Below, piece by piece: positions 46,806 through 56,260 of a DNA stretch of 64,000 nt. How positions within the stretch are numbered: the first letter of the stretch is position 1; the number at the start of each line of letters is the position of its first letter. Source of the DNA: Nostoc linckia FACHB-104 (GTDB lineage Bacteria > Cyanobacteriota > Cyanobacteriia > Cyanobacteriales > Nostocaceae); NCBI RefSeq assembly GCF_014696615.1, contig NZ_JACJQJ010000015.1, forward strand, positions 1 through 64,000. The letters are read 5' to 3'. Position numbers and translations under genes: made by a program. Under the pieces are notes generated by a model that worked only from the letters and a program-made list of their open reading frames with translations, searched no databases and had not been told where the DNA came from.

Positions 46806-46850
46806 GTTAACCTTTTGTTTACCTTAAATTTTAACTTGTAGAGGTATCCT
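46806..46850 (+). promoter_or_regulatory. Pho box and -10 element of the pst operon
   Basis: Three direct repeats at an 11-bp period: GTTAACCT (46806-46813), GTTTACCT (46817-46824) and ATTTTAAC (46828-46835, weakest). They match the cyanobacterial PhoB/SphR box. A -10-like TATCCT lies at 46845-46850, about 10 bases after the last repeat, as expected where the Pho box replaces the -35. The pstS ATG is 40 bases further on. Confidence 0.8.
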
Positions 46851-46889
46851 AGAAGCGCTCACTTGGAAGTTGACTAAAATTTGACAGCA

Positions 46890-48068
46890 ATGCACTTAAG
46901 TACAAGCGCAACTAAATATACTCGTTTAACAGCTTCAATATCAGTGCTAGCACTGGCATTTAGCTTAGCTGCTTGCGGTGGACAGCAAACAGACAACACA
47001 GCTACCAAGGAGACACCTGGTACTGCTACAGATGCTACTGCCTCCAATCCTGGTAAAACCTTGGATCTTGGGGGTAATCTTAGCTTGACTGGAGCTGGTG
47101 CTTCCTTCCCTGCACCTCTGTATGCTAGTTGGTTTACTGACTTGAATAAGAAATATCCTAACTTGCAAGTCAACTATCAATCAGTTGGTAGCGGTGCTGG
47201 TGTTGAGCAATTTATCAAAGGTACTGTAGACTTTGGTGCTAGCGATGTTGCCATGAAAGATGAGGAAATCCAGAAGGTACCACAAGATAAAGGTGTGCTT
47301 TTGTTGCCTGTAACTGCTGGTGGCATTGTGCTGGCTTATAACTTGCCTGATGTTCCAGAACTAAAACTTCCACGGGCAGTTTACACAGATATTTTACTGG
47401 GTAAAATTAAATCTTGGGACGATCCTCAAATTGCCAAGGCTAACCCTGGGGCAAAGCTTCCTAATCAGCCAATCACGGTTGTATATCGTTCTGATGGTAG
47501 TGGAACAACAGGTGTATTCACAAAACACCTAAGTGCTATCAGCCCAGAGTGGAAGAGCAAGGTAGGTGATGGTAAAAGTGTGAAATGGCCTGTGGGTGTT
47601 GGTGGTAAGGGTAATGAAGGTGTCACCGCCCAAATTCAACAAACTCAAGGTTCTATTGGGTACGTAGAGTACGGCTACGCCAAGCAAAATAATATCAAGT
47701 TTGCTACTTTGGAAAATAAAGCAGGCAATTTCGTTGCATATAACGACCAATCAGCAGCTAAAACTCTAGAAGCAGTAACTTTGCCAGAAAATCTCCGTGC
47801 CTTTATATCAGATCCAGAAGGAGCAGATTCCTATCCTATTGTGAGCTACACATGGATACTTGCTTATAAAAAATATCCTGATGCAGCAAAAAGCAAGGCA
47901 ATGGAAGCTATGATCGAGTACGCTTTAACTGATGGGCAAAAGTTAGCAACTGAATTAGGATATGTTCCTTTACCCCAAAATGTGATTACTAAGGTAGCGA
48001 CTGCTGCCGATCAAATTAGTCCAGATTATAAGATTGCGGTTGGTAGTAATACCAGTGCTAGTAAGTAG
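46890..48068 (+). CDS. pstS: Phosphate ABC transporter, substrate-binding lipoprotein
   Basis: Periplasmic phosphate-binding protein. The start is ATG 46890; the upstream TTG at 46881 is less likely. A lipoprotein signal ends at C29 in SLAACGG. The mature protein has the PstS hallmarks TGAGASFPAPLY, SVGSGAGVEQF, DFGASDVAM and YRSDGSGTTGVFTKHL, which form the phosphate pocket. It is the first gene of pstSCAB, with a Pho box upstream. The 213-base gap to pstC contains an inverted repeat TTAATCCT/AGGATTAA (48180-48210) that may act as an attenuator, favouring higher PstS levels. Confidence 0.97.
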   Translation: MHLSTSATKYTRLTASISVLALAFSLAACGGQQTDNTATKETPGTATDATASNPGKTLDLGGNLSLTGAGASFPAPLYASWFTDLNKKYPNLQVNYQSVGSGAGVEQFIKGTVDFGASDVAMKDEEIQKVPQDKGVLLLPVTAGGIVLAYNLPDVPELKLPRAVYTDILLGKIKSWDDPQIAKANPGAKLPNQPITVVYRSDGSGTTGVFTKHLSAISPEWKSKVGDGKSVKWPVGVGGKGNEGVTAQIQQTQGSIGYVEYGYAKQNNIKFATLENKAGNFVAYNDQSAAKTLEAVTLPENLRAFISDPEGADSYPIVSYTWILAYKKYPDAAKSKAMEAMIEYALTDGQKLATELGYVPLPQNVITKVATAADQISPDYKIAVGSNTSASK

Positions 48069-48281
48069 CGATTTTTAACTTGAAATTTAAGAGCTACATT
48101 ATGGGAGCATATATTTAGTCAAAATTAAATTGACTAAATAAATGAATAGACTTGTCGCTTGCTTGGCGCTCCCCAATACTTAATCCTAATTTTGAGTTAA
48201 AAAGGATTAATTGGCGACAATCTTACTCAATCTGGTTCTCTCCCACATTCTTCTCGATCTATATTGTTAAAGTCAGTATTC

Positions 48282-49232
48282 ATGGCTACAAATACTCATA
48301 ATCTGCTCTCAGCTATTAAAAGTCGCTCTGAAATAGATAAGTCGCTGGATCGGGGCTTTATTTGGCTGACGCGGATTTTTGCACTGGGAATTGCTGCTAC
48401 TTTATTGTGGATTACGTTACAAGTTAGTATTGGAGCTTGGCCTGCCATTCAACAGTTTGGTGCTGGCTTTCTAGCCCAGAGCACTTGGAACCCAGTTAAT
48501 AACCAATATGGAGTACTACCGCAAGTTTATGGAACTTTAGTAAGTTCTTTTATTGGTTTATTATTAGCTGTACCCATTGGTGTTGGCACGGCTGTTTTAT
48601 TAAGTGAAAATTTTCTACCATCAAAAATACGCTTGGTATTAGTATTTTTAGTTGAACTGCTCGCTGCTATTCCTAGCGTTGTTTACGGTATTTGGGGAAT
48701 TTTTGTATTAGTTCCAATTATTACTAATGTGGGAAAATGGCTCAATAGTTCCTTGGGTTTTTTACCCATTTTTAGTACTGCTCCCTCTGGCCCTGGAATG
48801 CTGCCAGCTGGAGTGATTTTGGCAATTATGACTTTGCCTATCATCACAGCTATATCTCGTGATGCCTTGATTTCTATACCTCCGACTTTACGTCAAGCAT
48901 CTGTAGGTCTGGGTGCAACCCGTTGGGAAACAATTTTTCAAGTTTTGATTCCTGCGGCTTTTTCGGGTATTGTGAGTGCTGTAATGTTGGCCTTGGGTCG
49001 GGCGATGGGAGAAACAATGGCGGTAACAATGTTAATTGGTAACTCCAATAACATTAGTCTTTCACTGTTATCCCCAGCTAATACAATTTCTTCCTTACTA
49101 GCAAATCAATTTTCTGAGGCTAGTGGTTTGCAAGTAGCAGCTTTAATGTATGCTGCTTTGGTTCTGTTTGTTTTAACACTCATAGTTAATATTTTTGCCG
49201 AGTTAATTGTTCTTCGTATGAAGCGAATTTAG
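48282..49232 (+). CDS. pstC: Phosphate ABC transporter permease PstC
   Basis: Membrane permease of the Pst system. From ATG 48282 it has 316 residues with about six helices. Family motifs include PLIVPIGVGTAVLL-like VPIGVGTAVLLSENF, the segment AIPSVVYGIWGIFVLVP and the ATPase-contact loop LRQASVGLGATRWETIFQV. A TTG at 48264 would add six residues. It is followed by pstA after 19 bases. Confidence 0.96.
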   Translation: MATNTHNLLSAIKSRSEIDKSLDRGFIWLTRIFALGIAATLLWITLQVSIGAWPAIQQFGAGFLAQSTWNPVNNQYGVLPQVYGTLVSSFIGLLLAVPIGVGTAVLLSENFLPSKIRLVLVFLVELLAAIPSVVYGIWGIFVLVPIITNVGKWLNSSLGFLPIFSTAPSGPGMLPAGVILAIMTLPIITAISRDALISIPPTLRQASVGLGATRWETIFQVLIPAAFSGIVSAVMLALGRAMGETMAVTMLIGNSNNISLSLLSPANTISSLLANQFSEASGLQVAALMYAALVLFVLTLIVNIFAELIVLRMKRI

Positions 49233-49251
49233 GGTGGTTGTAGGTTGAATT

Positions 49252-50133
49252 ATGACTACTAGTTATCCTGAAAGCAGCCTAACACGCGCCCCCATGTCTA
49301 AGCGGACACTGTTTAACACAGCAATGACCGCTGTTGCATTTATATGTGGGATGTTGGCACTTTTACCTTTGTTGGCAGTGCTTTCTTATGTGGTTATTAA
49401 AGGCTTTAGCAGTCTCAGTCCCAGCATATTTACAGAATTACCACCAGCACCTCTAAGAAAGGGAGGCGGCTTTGGTAATGCAATTTTAGGTACGCTGCTG
49501 ATGGTCGGGATTGGTGCCTTGATTAGTATCCCCTTTGGGGTTTTAGCAGCTATTTATTTAACAGAATTTAGTTCGGGTAAAATAGCAAGACTTGTCCGAT
49601 TTGCTACAAATATTCTCAGTGGCGTTCCTTCAATTATTGCTGGGGTATTTGCCTACGGAATTATAGTTTTAACCTTGGTAAAGCTCAACTTAGGTTCTTA
49701 CTCAGCTATAGGTGGTGGTTTTGCTTTAGCAATTTTGATGTTGCCAATTATTGTACGTACAACTGATGAAGCTTTGCAATTAGTATCACAAGATTTACGG
49801 CAAGCATCTTTAGGTTTAGGCGCTACAAAATTTCAAACGGTGGCACAAGTCGTATTGCCAGCAGCTTTACCGGCAATTGTAACTGGAATTACGCTATCGA
49901 TCGCGCGGGCATCTGGAGAAACTGCTCCCTTACTATTTACGGCTTTGTTCTCACAATTTTGGCCGGATAGCTTATTCAAACCAACAGCGTCTCTTGCTGT
50001 ATTGGTTTATAACTTCGCAATTACTCCGTTTCAAAATCTACAGTCACTAGCCTGGGCAGCAGCACTAATTTTAGTGTTAATGGTGCTGATTACCAGTATC
50101 ATTGCACGTTGGGCAACTCGCCAAAAGGCTTAA
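49252..50133 (+). CDS. pstA: Phosphate ABC transporter permease PstA
   Basis: Second permease of the Pst system, 293 residues. It has a cytoplasmic N terminus, about six helices, FGVLAAIYLTEFSSGKIARL, GVPSIIAGVFAYG, and the contact loop DLRQASLGLGATKFQTVAQVV. It lies between pstC (19 bases) and pstB (55 bases), in the standard order. Confidence 0.97.
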   Translation: MTTSYPESSLTRAPMSKRTLFNTAMTAVAFICGMLALLPLLAVLSYVVIKGFSSLSPSIFTELPPAPLRKGGGFGNAILGTLLMVGIGALISIPFGVLAAIYLTEFSSGKIARLVRFATNILSGVPSIIAGVFAYGIIVLTLVKLNLGSYSAIGGGFALAILMLPIIVRTTDEALQLVSQDLRQASLGLGATKFQTVAQVVLPAALPAIVTGITLSIARASGETAPLLFTALFSQFWPDSLFKPTASLAVLVYNFAITPFQNLQSLAWAAALILVLMVLITSIIARWATRQKA

Positions 50134-50188
50134 GACAAGCTGAATCTTTAGGGCACAATATTCCCTCAAACTTACACTAGACTATTTT

Positions 50189-50995
50189 ATGGCTACTAAC
50201 ATTAGCACAGTTAATGGTACTGACACCGTTTTACGTACAGAGAATCTGAACATTTATTACGGCAACTTTTTAGCTGTGCGGGATATTTGGCTAGATATCC
50301 CTAAAAATCGGGTTACAGCATTTATCGGCCCATCTGGTTGTGGCAAAAGTACATTACTGAGATGTTACAACCGTCTCAATGACCTAATTGAATCTTTCCG
50401 GGCAGAAGGCAAAGTTTACTATTACGATAAAAACCTGTATGCATCCGATATCGATCCAGTAGAGGTGCGGCGACGAATTGGGATGGTATTTCAAAGACCA
50501 AACCCATTTCCTAAGTCTATTTACGACAATATTGCTTTTGGCGCAAAAATTAATGGCTACAAAGGTAATATGGATGAGTTGGTAGAGCGAAGCTTAAAAC
50601 AAGCTGCTTTATGGGATGAAGTTAAAGACAAACTGCGCCAAAGTGCTTTAGCTTTATCTGGTGGACAACAACAGCGTTTGTGTATTGCCAGAGCGATCGC
50701 AGTACAACCAGAAATTATCTTAATGGATGAACCATGTTCTGCCCTTGACCCTATTTCTACGCTGCGAGTTGAAGAACTGATTCACGAACTCAAAGAGAAA
50801 TATACTATTGTGATCGTGACTCACAACATGCAACAAGCTGCACGGGTTTCTGATAAAACTGCCTTTTTCAATGTGCAACAGTCAGACAAAGGCGGTCGTA
50901 GCGGCTACTTAGTAGAATATGACGCAACCGAATTAATTTTCAACAATCCTCAGCAGCAAGATACCAAAGATTATGTCAGCGGTAGATTTGGTTAA
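50189..50995 (+). CDS. pstB: Phosphate ABC transporter ATPase PstB
   Basis: ATPase of the Pst system, 268 residues. Walker A is [19 protein letters not shown] (near residue 49), the signature [14 protein letters not shown], and Walker [14 protein letters not shown]. The length is close to the usual 260-270. It ends the pstSCAB operon; no phoU follows in this window. A terminator hairpin lies about 175 bases downstream. Confidence 0.97.
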   Translation: MATNISTVNGTDTVLRTENLNIYYGNFLAVRDIWLDIPKNRVTAFIGPSGCGKSTLLRCYNRLNDLIESFRAEGKVYYYDKNLYASDIDPVEVRRRIGMVFQRPNPFPKSIYDNIAFGAKINGYKGNMDELVERSLKQAALWDEVKDKLRQSALALSGGQQQRLCIARAIAVQPEIILMDEPCSALDPISTLRVEELIHELKEKYTIVIVTHNMQQAARVSDKTAFFNVQQSDKGGRSGYLVEYDATELIFNNPQQQDTKDYVSGRFG

Positions 50996-51171
50996 TTAGT
51001 AGGTATATTGCTAGGCGCAATCATGAGAGGTTTGCACTTATGTAAACGTTACTCTAGTAATTCCCATTAAATTGGATAAAGCGCAAGTGTGACTGTTAAA
51101 AGCTGACAGTCACTAAATTTTATCAAAATTATTGAGAATTTTTCTAATTAATTTTTTAAAACAAAACTAAG

Positions 51172-51209
51172 ATTCCCAGTTTCATTAAGAATCTGGGAAT
51201 TTGGCTTTT
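51172..51209 (+). terminator. Terminator after pstB
   Basis: ATTCCCAG at 51172-51179 pairs perfectly with CTGGGAAT at 51193-51200, around a 13-base loop, followed by TTGGCTTTT. Confidence 0.65.
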
Positions 51210-51265
51210 CATAACTGATTGCAACTGCTATATAATTCTGAACAAATTTTGCAACGAAATATCCT

Positions 51266-53434
51266 ATGAGCGATACTTTTAATCGCCTAGCACCGTTTAT
51301 TCAAGAATATATTTATGAGCATAATTGGACGGAATTACGTCCAGCACAGATTGCTGCTTGTAACGTTATTTTTGATACTGATGCTCACTTGTTAGTGGCA
51401 GCTGCAACGGCGGCAGGAAAAACAGAAGCGGCGTTTTTACCTGTAGTGACTCAATTATATGAAAAACCTGCAACTACCATAGGTGCAGTATATATTGGCC
51501 CTATTAAAGCCTTAATTAATGACCAATTTGAGCGTCTCAATGGCTTGCTAAAAGCAGTAGATATCCCAGTATGGCATTGGCATGGTGATGTTAGCCAAAG
51601 TCATAAAAATAAGCTTTTAAAGAACCCTAAAGGTATTCTACAAATTACGCCAGAATCTTTAGAAAGCTTATTAGTGAATAAACATAATGAGTTAACTTGC
51701 TTATTTGGTGATTTACGGTATGTGGTGATTGATGAAATTCACGCTTTCATGGGTTCGGAACGCGGTTGCCAAATTATTTGTCAATTGCAACGTTTGGCAA
51801 ACATTACACAAACCCAACCTCGAAGAATTGGTTTGTCAGCCACACTTGGTGATTACTCAATGGCAGAAGATTGGTTACGTTCGGGAACAGAAAAGTCGGT
51901 AATTACGCCAAAAATTGAAGCAGGTAAACGCCAAATTAAACTGGCTGTAGAACATTTTTATCTTAATGATGAAGTTGATGAAATAGAAGTAACTCCCTAC
52001 GACAGATATTTATTTAATCTGAGTAAATCTCGCAAGTGTCTGATTTTTGCTAATAATCGCACCCAAACTGAATCTGTCATTGCATCATTAAGGCGAATTG
52101 CTACTGAACAAGCATCACCAGACATTTATCATGTACATCACGGTAGTATATCTGCTAGTTTGCGACAACAAGCTGAAAATGCAATGCGCGAACCGCATAA
52201 TCCAGCAGTTACGGCTGCTACTCTTACTCTAGAATTAGGTATAGATATTGGTCATTTAGAAAGAGTCATTCAGTTAGAATCACCCTTATCTGTAGCTAGT
52301 TTTTTACAACGTTTAGGGCGTACTGGGAGAAGAGGTGAAGCTGCTGATATGCGCTTTGTTTGTGCAGCAACTCAACCTTTATTGGAAGCACCTCTCCCAG
52401 AACAAATTCCTTGGCAATTGTTGCAATGTATTGCAATTATCCAACTTTATTTAGAAGAACGTTGGATTGAACCAATTAAGCCTGTGAAATACCCCTTAAG
52501 TTTGCTATATCACCAAACAATGAGCATTTTAGCAGCAACAGGCGAACTTTCACCTGCGGCTTTAGCTAAACAGGTTTTTAGCCTACCTCCATTTGCAGAA
52601 ATTTCTCCAGAAGATTTTAAATTATTGCTAAATTATTTAATTGATATTGACCATATTCATAAAACAGAAACAGGTAAATTAATTATTGGTTTGGCTGGTG
52701 AAAAAATTGTAAATAAGTTTCAATTTTATGCAGTATTTGCTGATAATCAAGAATATACTGTGAAGCAAGGGAGAACAGAAATCGGTAGTATTTTAAAGCC
52801 TCCTCCCGTGGGTAATCAATTTGCTTTAGCGGGGAGAACTTGGGAAGTAGTAGAAATTTACTTCAAAAAAAGGGTAATTAATGCTAAACCTGTAGAAGGT
52901 AAAGCTAGCATTTATTGGCGTGGTGGTAGTGGAATCATCCATGCCAAAGTTTTGCAAAGAATGAGGCAAGTATTGCTAGAAGATTTAGAATATAGTTACT
53001 TACAAACTAACGCTTTGCAAGCCTTACAAAGAACTCGGCAATTATTTAGAAAAGCTGGTTTAGATAAACAGAATATATTGCGACTAGAAAAAGGTAAGTG
53101 TTGCATATTCCCCTGGATGGGAACTTTGGCTTACCGCACGTTAGAAAGATGGCTAAATTACTGCTGTCGAGAATCTTTAGAAATTAAAAGTATTGGTGGG
53201 GTAAATCCTTATTATCTGACACTGAAATTAGGAAAGGAAAAATTTCCATACCTGGCTAAAGAAATTGCAGCATTGGCAGAAGAAAGAATTACATCGGATT
53301 ATTTAATTAGTGAAGCAGAAGCCCCGGAATTGCAAAAATATGATGAATTTATTCCTTATCCTCTATTACGCAAAGCTTTTATTAACGATTATTTAGATAT
53401 TGAAGAATTAAAGCAGCAAGTCGCACAGTGGTAA
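51266..53434 (+). CDS. Lhr-like DEAD/DEAH-box helicase
   Basis: ATP-dependent superfamily 2 helicase of 722 residues. RecA domain 1 carries the Q-motif-like LRPAQIAAC, Walker A AATAAGKTEAAF (near 50), and Walker B VIDEIHAF near residue 155, followed by SATLGD. RecA domain 2 ends with the RLGRTGRRGEA motif near 350. About 370 further residues include a winged-helix-like region and a C-terminal domain. The layout fits the Lhr-core group (DNA repair or RNA processing), but it is shorter than Lhr and lacks a recognisable Zn-binding end. No defence-system partner is adjacent. The family name is more certain than its role. Confidence 0.85.
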   Translation: MSDTFNRLAPFIQEYIYEHNWTELRPAQIAACNVIFDTDAHLLVAAATAAGKTEAAFLPVVTQLYEKPATTIGAVYIGPIKALINDQFERLNGLLKAVDIPVWHWHGDVSQSHKNKLLKNPKGILQITPESLESLLVNKHNELTCLFGDLRYVVIDEIHAFMGSERGCQIICQLQRLANITQTQPRRIGLSATLGDYSMAEDWLRSGTEKSVITPKIEAGKRQIKLAVEHFYLNDEVDEIEVTPYDRYLFNLSKSRKCLIFANNRTQTESVIASLRRIATEQASPDIYHVHHGSISASLRQQAENAMREPHNPAVTAATLTLELGIDIGHLERVIQLESPLSVASFLQRLGRTGRRGEAADMRFVCAATQPLLEAPLPEQIPWQLLQCIAIIQLYLEERWIEPIKPVKYPLSLLYHQTMSILAATGELSPAALAKQVFSLPPFAEISPEDFKLLLNYLIDIDHIHKTETGKLIIGLAGEKIVNKFQFYAVFADNQEYTVKQGRTEIGSILKPPPVGNQFALAGRTWEVVEIYFKKRVINAKPVEGKASIYWRGGSGIIHAKVLQRMRQVLLEDLEYSYLQTNALQALQRTRQLFRKAGLDKQNILRLEKGKCCIFPWMGTLAYRTLERWLNYCCRESLEIKSIGGVNPYYLTLKLGKEKFPYLAKEIAALAEERITSDYLISEAEAPELQKYDEFIPYPLLRKAFINDYLDIEELKQQVAQW

Positions 53435-53518
53435 GTAAAAAAATTGTAGTAAGGAGTTTGGTTTTAAGATAAACAACCGCATTCCTTACTACACTGAAAT
53501 ACTATAAAAGTAACTTTA

Positions 53519-53791
53519 TTAAAAACCAACAGATGGTAGTTTACCTTGTAATAAATCAAATTTAGATTGAGTGCAACTAGCACAACTACAACCAGCTTGA
53601 TCGAGGATGGTATGAGATGCAGGAGTCACTTTTGGGGCTACTAATTCCGAACTTGGCTGTGCAGATACTACTAGGGTGATTTGTGTAGTAGGTGCGGATT
53701 GTAGACTAGATGCTTGTGCTGGATTGGCTACCCACAGAATAGAGGCTAGAAAAACAGGCAAGGCAAGCAACATCAATTTTAGTAGGTTCAT
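53519..53791 (-). CDS. Small secreted protein with a Cys cluster
   Basis: A 90-residue protein. It has a signal peptide of about 27 residues (LLALPVFLASILW ... AQA). The mature part ends with the motif GCSCASCTQ, three cysteines in C-x-C-x2-C spacing, and a short tail. The middle is Ser/Thr/Val-rich. I do not recognise a named family. The Cys cluster could bind metal or form a disulfide after export. It lies just beside the minus-strand WD40 gene but is separated by 282 bases. Confidence 0.7.
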   Translation of the reverse strand: MNLLKLMLLALPVFLASILWVANPAQASSLQSAPTTQITLVVSAQPSSELVAPKVTPASHTILDQAGCSCASCTQSKFDLLQGKLPSVGF

Positions 53792-54073
53792 AAATTCGCA
53801 AATACAGACTATTTTTGATAGAGAATAGTTAAACCGAGATGACTACAATCAATGACTGGTAAATTTCTCAATTGTTGCCAAGATTTCAGCATCAGAGCTA
53901 AAGTCTTTGGTTATACAAATTAAACCTGCTAGGACAGGCTTGATAGTAATACAATTATGAAATGAACCTTTGATAAGATAGATTCTTATCGATACAGTAG
54001 ATTAACCTGAAAGTGCTAATACAAACACTTAAGTATGTTATTGTTTTGTATTACTTAATTTATACTGAAATGG

Positions 54074-55117
54074 TCAATCAGGCAATACTCTTGACCAAAT
54101 CAATAATTCTCCTTGTTCGCCACCTGCTGCTAGATAATTACCTTGAGGATGCCAAGCTAGGCAAGAAAATCCTGCTGATACACCTGTAAGAATTTGACTG
54201 ACTTCTTCGGCTTTGTCCCATATACACAGCCAACCGTCAGCAGCAGCAGAAGCGAGGAGAAAGCTTTTTGGTGCAAATGCGATCGCACATATTACTTCTA
54301 CATGGTTAGTTAACACTCGTGCTTCCCAACCCAGGGAATCATCTTCTAGCTTTTCCCACACTACAATACCTTCAACACTGGAGGATGCTAAAATTGGCGC
54401 GCCTAATTCGGTAGTAGCTTCTGACCATGCTAGTTGGCGGATCTTACCAGGAAAGCCGCGCATTACCCAAGGGTCGGGGTTACCCCACTCTAAAACGGTG
54501 ACGCTGCGATCCATATTACCAGAAGCTAGGAATTTGCTATCAGGTGACCATGCCATAGCTACACTGACAGTAGGCATAGATAAGATGTATGGTTCATCAT
54601 CCCAGTCTTGAGTTTGCCAAATCTTGACTCCCTGATAACCGCTAATCGCTAAGTATTGTCCATCCCTGCGCCAGTCAATCCCCAAGACTGAAGAGTTATC
54701 GAAATTCAAAGTAACGACAATATTATTAGTCTCTGCATCCCAAACTTGCACATAACGCCCCAAACTAAAAGCTAGTTGGTTACTAGTGTGGTTCCAAGCT
54801 AGTTTATCAACCCAGGCAGGGGAATTTTCCAAGATGGTAATTAATTGATCGCCTTGCCAAATTTTTACCTGTCCATCCTGTCCGCCAATAGCTAAAAACT
54901 TGCCATCTGGGGAAAAGGCGATGCAGTCTGCTGATTTACCATTCGCAGCTTGCAAGGTAATTAAATCAGCATCATTCCACATTATCACCTCCCCATCTGC
55001 AGAAGTTGCCGCTAAATTTTTGCCATCAGGCGACCAAGCGATCGCAGTGACATAATCTGCAAGTAGTCCAGAAGAGTATTCTTCAAATTCCTGGGTTTTG
55101 CTGGTTGTAGGGTTCAT
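54074..55117 (-). CDS. WD40-repeat protein
   Basis: Start set at ATG 55117 (MNPTTSKTQEFEEY); the longer frame is Pro-rich repeat DNA. The 347 residues form about seven WD40 blades, each with phrases such as IAWSPDGKNLAATSADGEV, IAFSPDGKFLAIGGQDGQV and LAWHPQGNYLAAGGEQGEL, so a complete propeller. No kinase or other fused domain is present. It follows the COG0523 GTPase gene by 135 bases of repeats on the same strand. WD40 and COG0523 genes are neighbours in several bacterial zinc regulons as I recall, so a role in metal homeostasis is plausible but inferred. Confidence 0.88.
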   Translation of the reverse strand: MNPTTSKTQEFEEYSSGLLADYVTAIAWSPDGKNLAATSADGEVIMWNDADLITLQAANGKSADCIAFSPDGKFLAIGGQDGQVKIWQGDQLITILENSPAWVDKLAWNHTSNQLAFSLGRYVQVWDAETNNIVVTLNFDNSSVLGIDWRRDGQYLAISGYQGVKIWQTQDWDDEPYILSMPTVSVAMAWSPDSKFLASGNMDRSVTVLEWGNPDPWVMRGFPGKIRQLAWSEATTELGAPILASSSVEGIVVWEKLEDDSLGWEARVLTNHVEVICAIAFAPKSFLLASAAADGWLCIWDKAEEVSQILTGVSAGFSCLAWHPQGNYLAAGGEQGELLIWSRVLPD

Positions 55118-55252
55118 AGGTTGGGGATGGGGAATTGGGGACTGGGGACTGGGGATTGGGAAAGGGGGATTGGGAAAGGGGGAAAGGAAAATTACCAATT
55201 ACCCATTACCAAATATCCTATGCCCTATGCCCCATGCCCTATACCCATATTT
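55118..55252. repeat. Repeat block between the COG0523 and WD40 genes
   Basis: It contains GGGGACTGGGGATTGGG units (about 55122-55185) and TATGCCC units (about 55208-55247). These are the same simple families that flank the 21-bp minisatellite at 26 kb and other genes. If the two genes share a transcript, it passes through this block. Confidence 0.75.
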
Positions 55253-56224
55253 TCAAACTAAACAGGCTAAGAAATCTTGTTTGAGTTTGGCTTCGTCAAG
55301 ATTGCGACCGATGAAAACTAGTTCGTTTTTCGGGGTTTCGTTGGGTTTCCAAGGGCGATCGGGTCTGCCATCAAAGATCATATGCACACCTTGGAAAACA
55401 AAGCGATTTTCTTCCCCAGCAATATTTAAAATGCCTTTCATGCGAAAAATATCGGGGCCTTGGGTACGTAGTAACTCGGTCATCCAATTGTTTAATTTTT
55501 GTCCATCAATTGCACCTTGTTCTACCAAAGCTACAGAATAAACTGTTTCGTCATGTTCGTGGGCATCTTCACCTAAGAAATTAGGATCAATTTCTAAAGC
55601 ACGATCCAAATCAAAAGCTTTGACACCCAAGAGGGCATCCATTGATAATTCTGAATTGCGGGTACGGTAGATTTTTGCTAATGCATTCATTCCCCGAATC
55701 CGCCTTTCTAGTTCTTCGAGAACATCGGGTGTGACTAAATCGGTTTTATTTAATAAAATGACATCGGCAAAAGCAATCTGTTCTTGAGCTTCGTCCGCTT
55801 CCCAATGCTGCCAGATATGCTTGGCATCAACAACTGTCACCACTGCATCTAGAGAAAGTTGGCTTTGCATATCTTCATCAACAAAAAAAGTTTGAATTAC
55901 TGGCGCAGGGTCAGCTAAACCTGTAGTTTCAATTACTAAATGGTCAAACTTATCGCGCCGCTTCATTAAGTTGCTAATGATGCGAATTAAGTCGCCTCTA
56001 ACTGTACAACAAATACAGCCATTGTTCATTTCAAAAATTTCTTCATCGGCATCGATAACCAATTGATTATCAATGCCGACTTCCCCAAATTCATTGACGA
56101 TGACGGCAACTTTCTTGCCGTGTTCGTAGGTGAGGATGTGATTTAGTAAGGTGGTTTTACCTGCACCGAGATAGCCAGTCAAAACGGTTACAGGTACTGC
56201 GTTAGAAGTTTCGGCAGAGATCAT
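55253..56224 (-). CDS. COG0523/CobW-family GTPase (putative zinc metallochaperone)
   Basis: G3E-family GTPase of 323 residues. Walker A GYLGAGKTT lies at 17-25. The metal-binding motif C70-I-C-C73 is in NNGCICCTVRGD, then ETTGLADPAPV and the guanine-specificity NKTDL near residue 165. A His/Glu-rich patch (EDAHEHDE) near 220 could help bind metal. The CobW C-terminal domain is complete. A Zur-type palindrome lies 21 bases upstream of the start, so this is best read as a zinc-starvation member rather than the cobalamin one. WD40 gene downstream. Confidence 0.93.
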   Translation of the reverse strand: MISAETSNAVPVTVLTGYLGAGKTTLLNHILTYEHGKKVAVIVNEFGEVGIDNQLVIDADEEIFEMNNGCICCTVRGDLIRIISNLMKRRDKFDHLVIETTGLADPAPVIQTFFVDEDMQSQLSLDAVVTVVDAKHIWQHWEADEAQEQIAFADVILLNKTDLVTPDVLEELERRIRGMNALAKIYRTRNSELSMDALLGVKAFDLDRALEIDPNFLGEDAHEHDETVYSVALVEQGAIDGQKLNNWMTELLRTQGPDIFRMKGILNIAGEENRFVFQGVHMIFDGRPDRPWKPNETPKNELVFIGRNLDEAKLKQDFLACLV

Positions 56225-56244
56225 AATCTCAAGGCAACTGTAGT

Positions 56245-56257
56245 GATAATCATTATC
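56245..56257. promoter_or_regulatory. Zur/Fur-type operator before the COG0523 gene
   Basis: GATAAT-C-ATTATC is a perfect 13-bp palindrome (with flanking T at 56244). It matches the core of the cyanobacterial Zur box and is centred 27 bases before the COG0523 start. It lies in the 36-base gap between the COG0523 gene and the upstream hydrolase gene. Fur could also recognise such a site. Confidence 0.75.
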
Positions 56258-56260
56258 TGC

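Noticed and set aside
51266-53434. The Lhr-like helicase considered as part of a defence island
   Set aside because: Neighbours are pst genes and a small secreted protein; no nuclease, methylase or toxin is adjacent.
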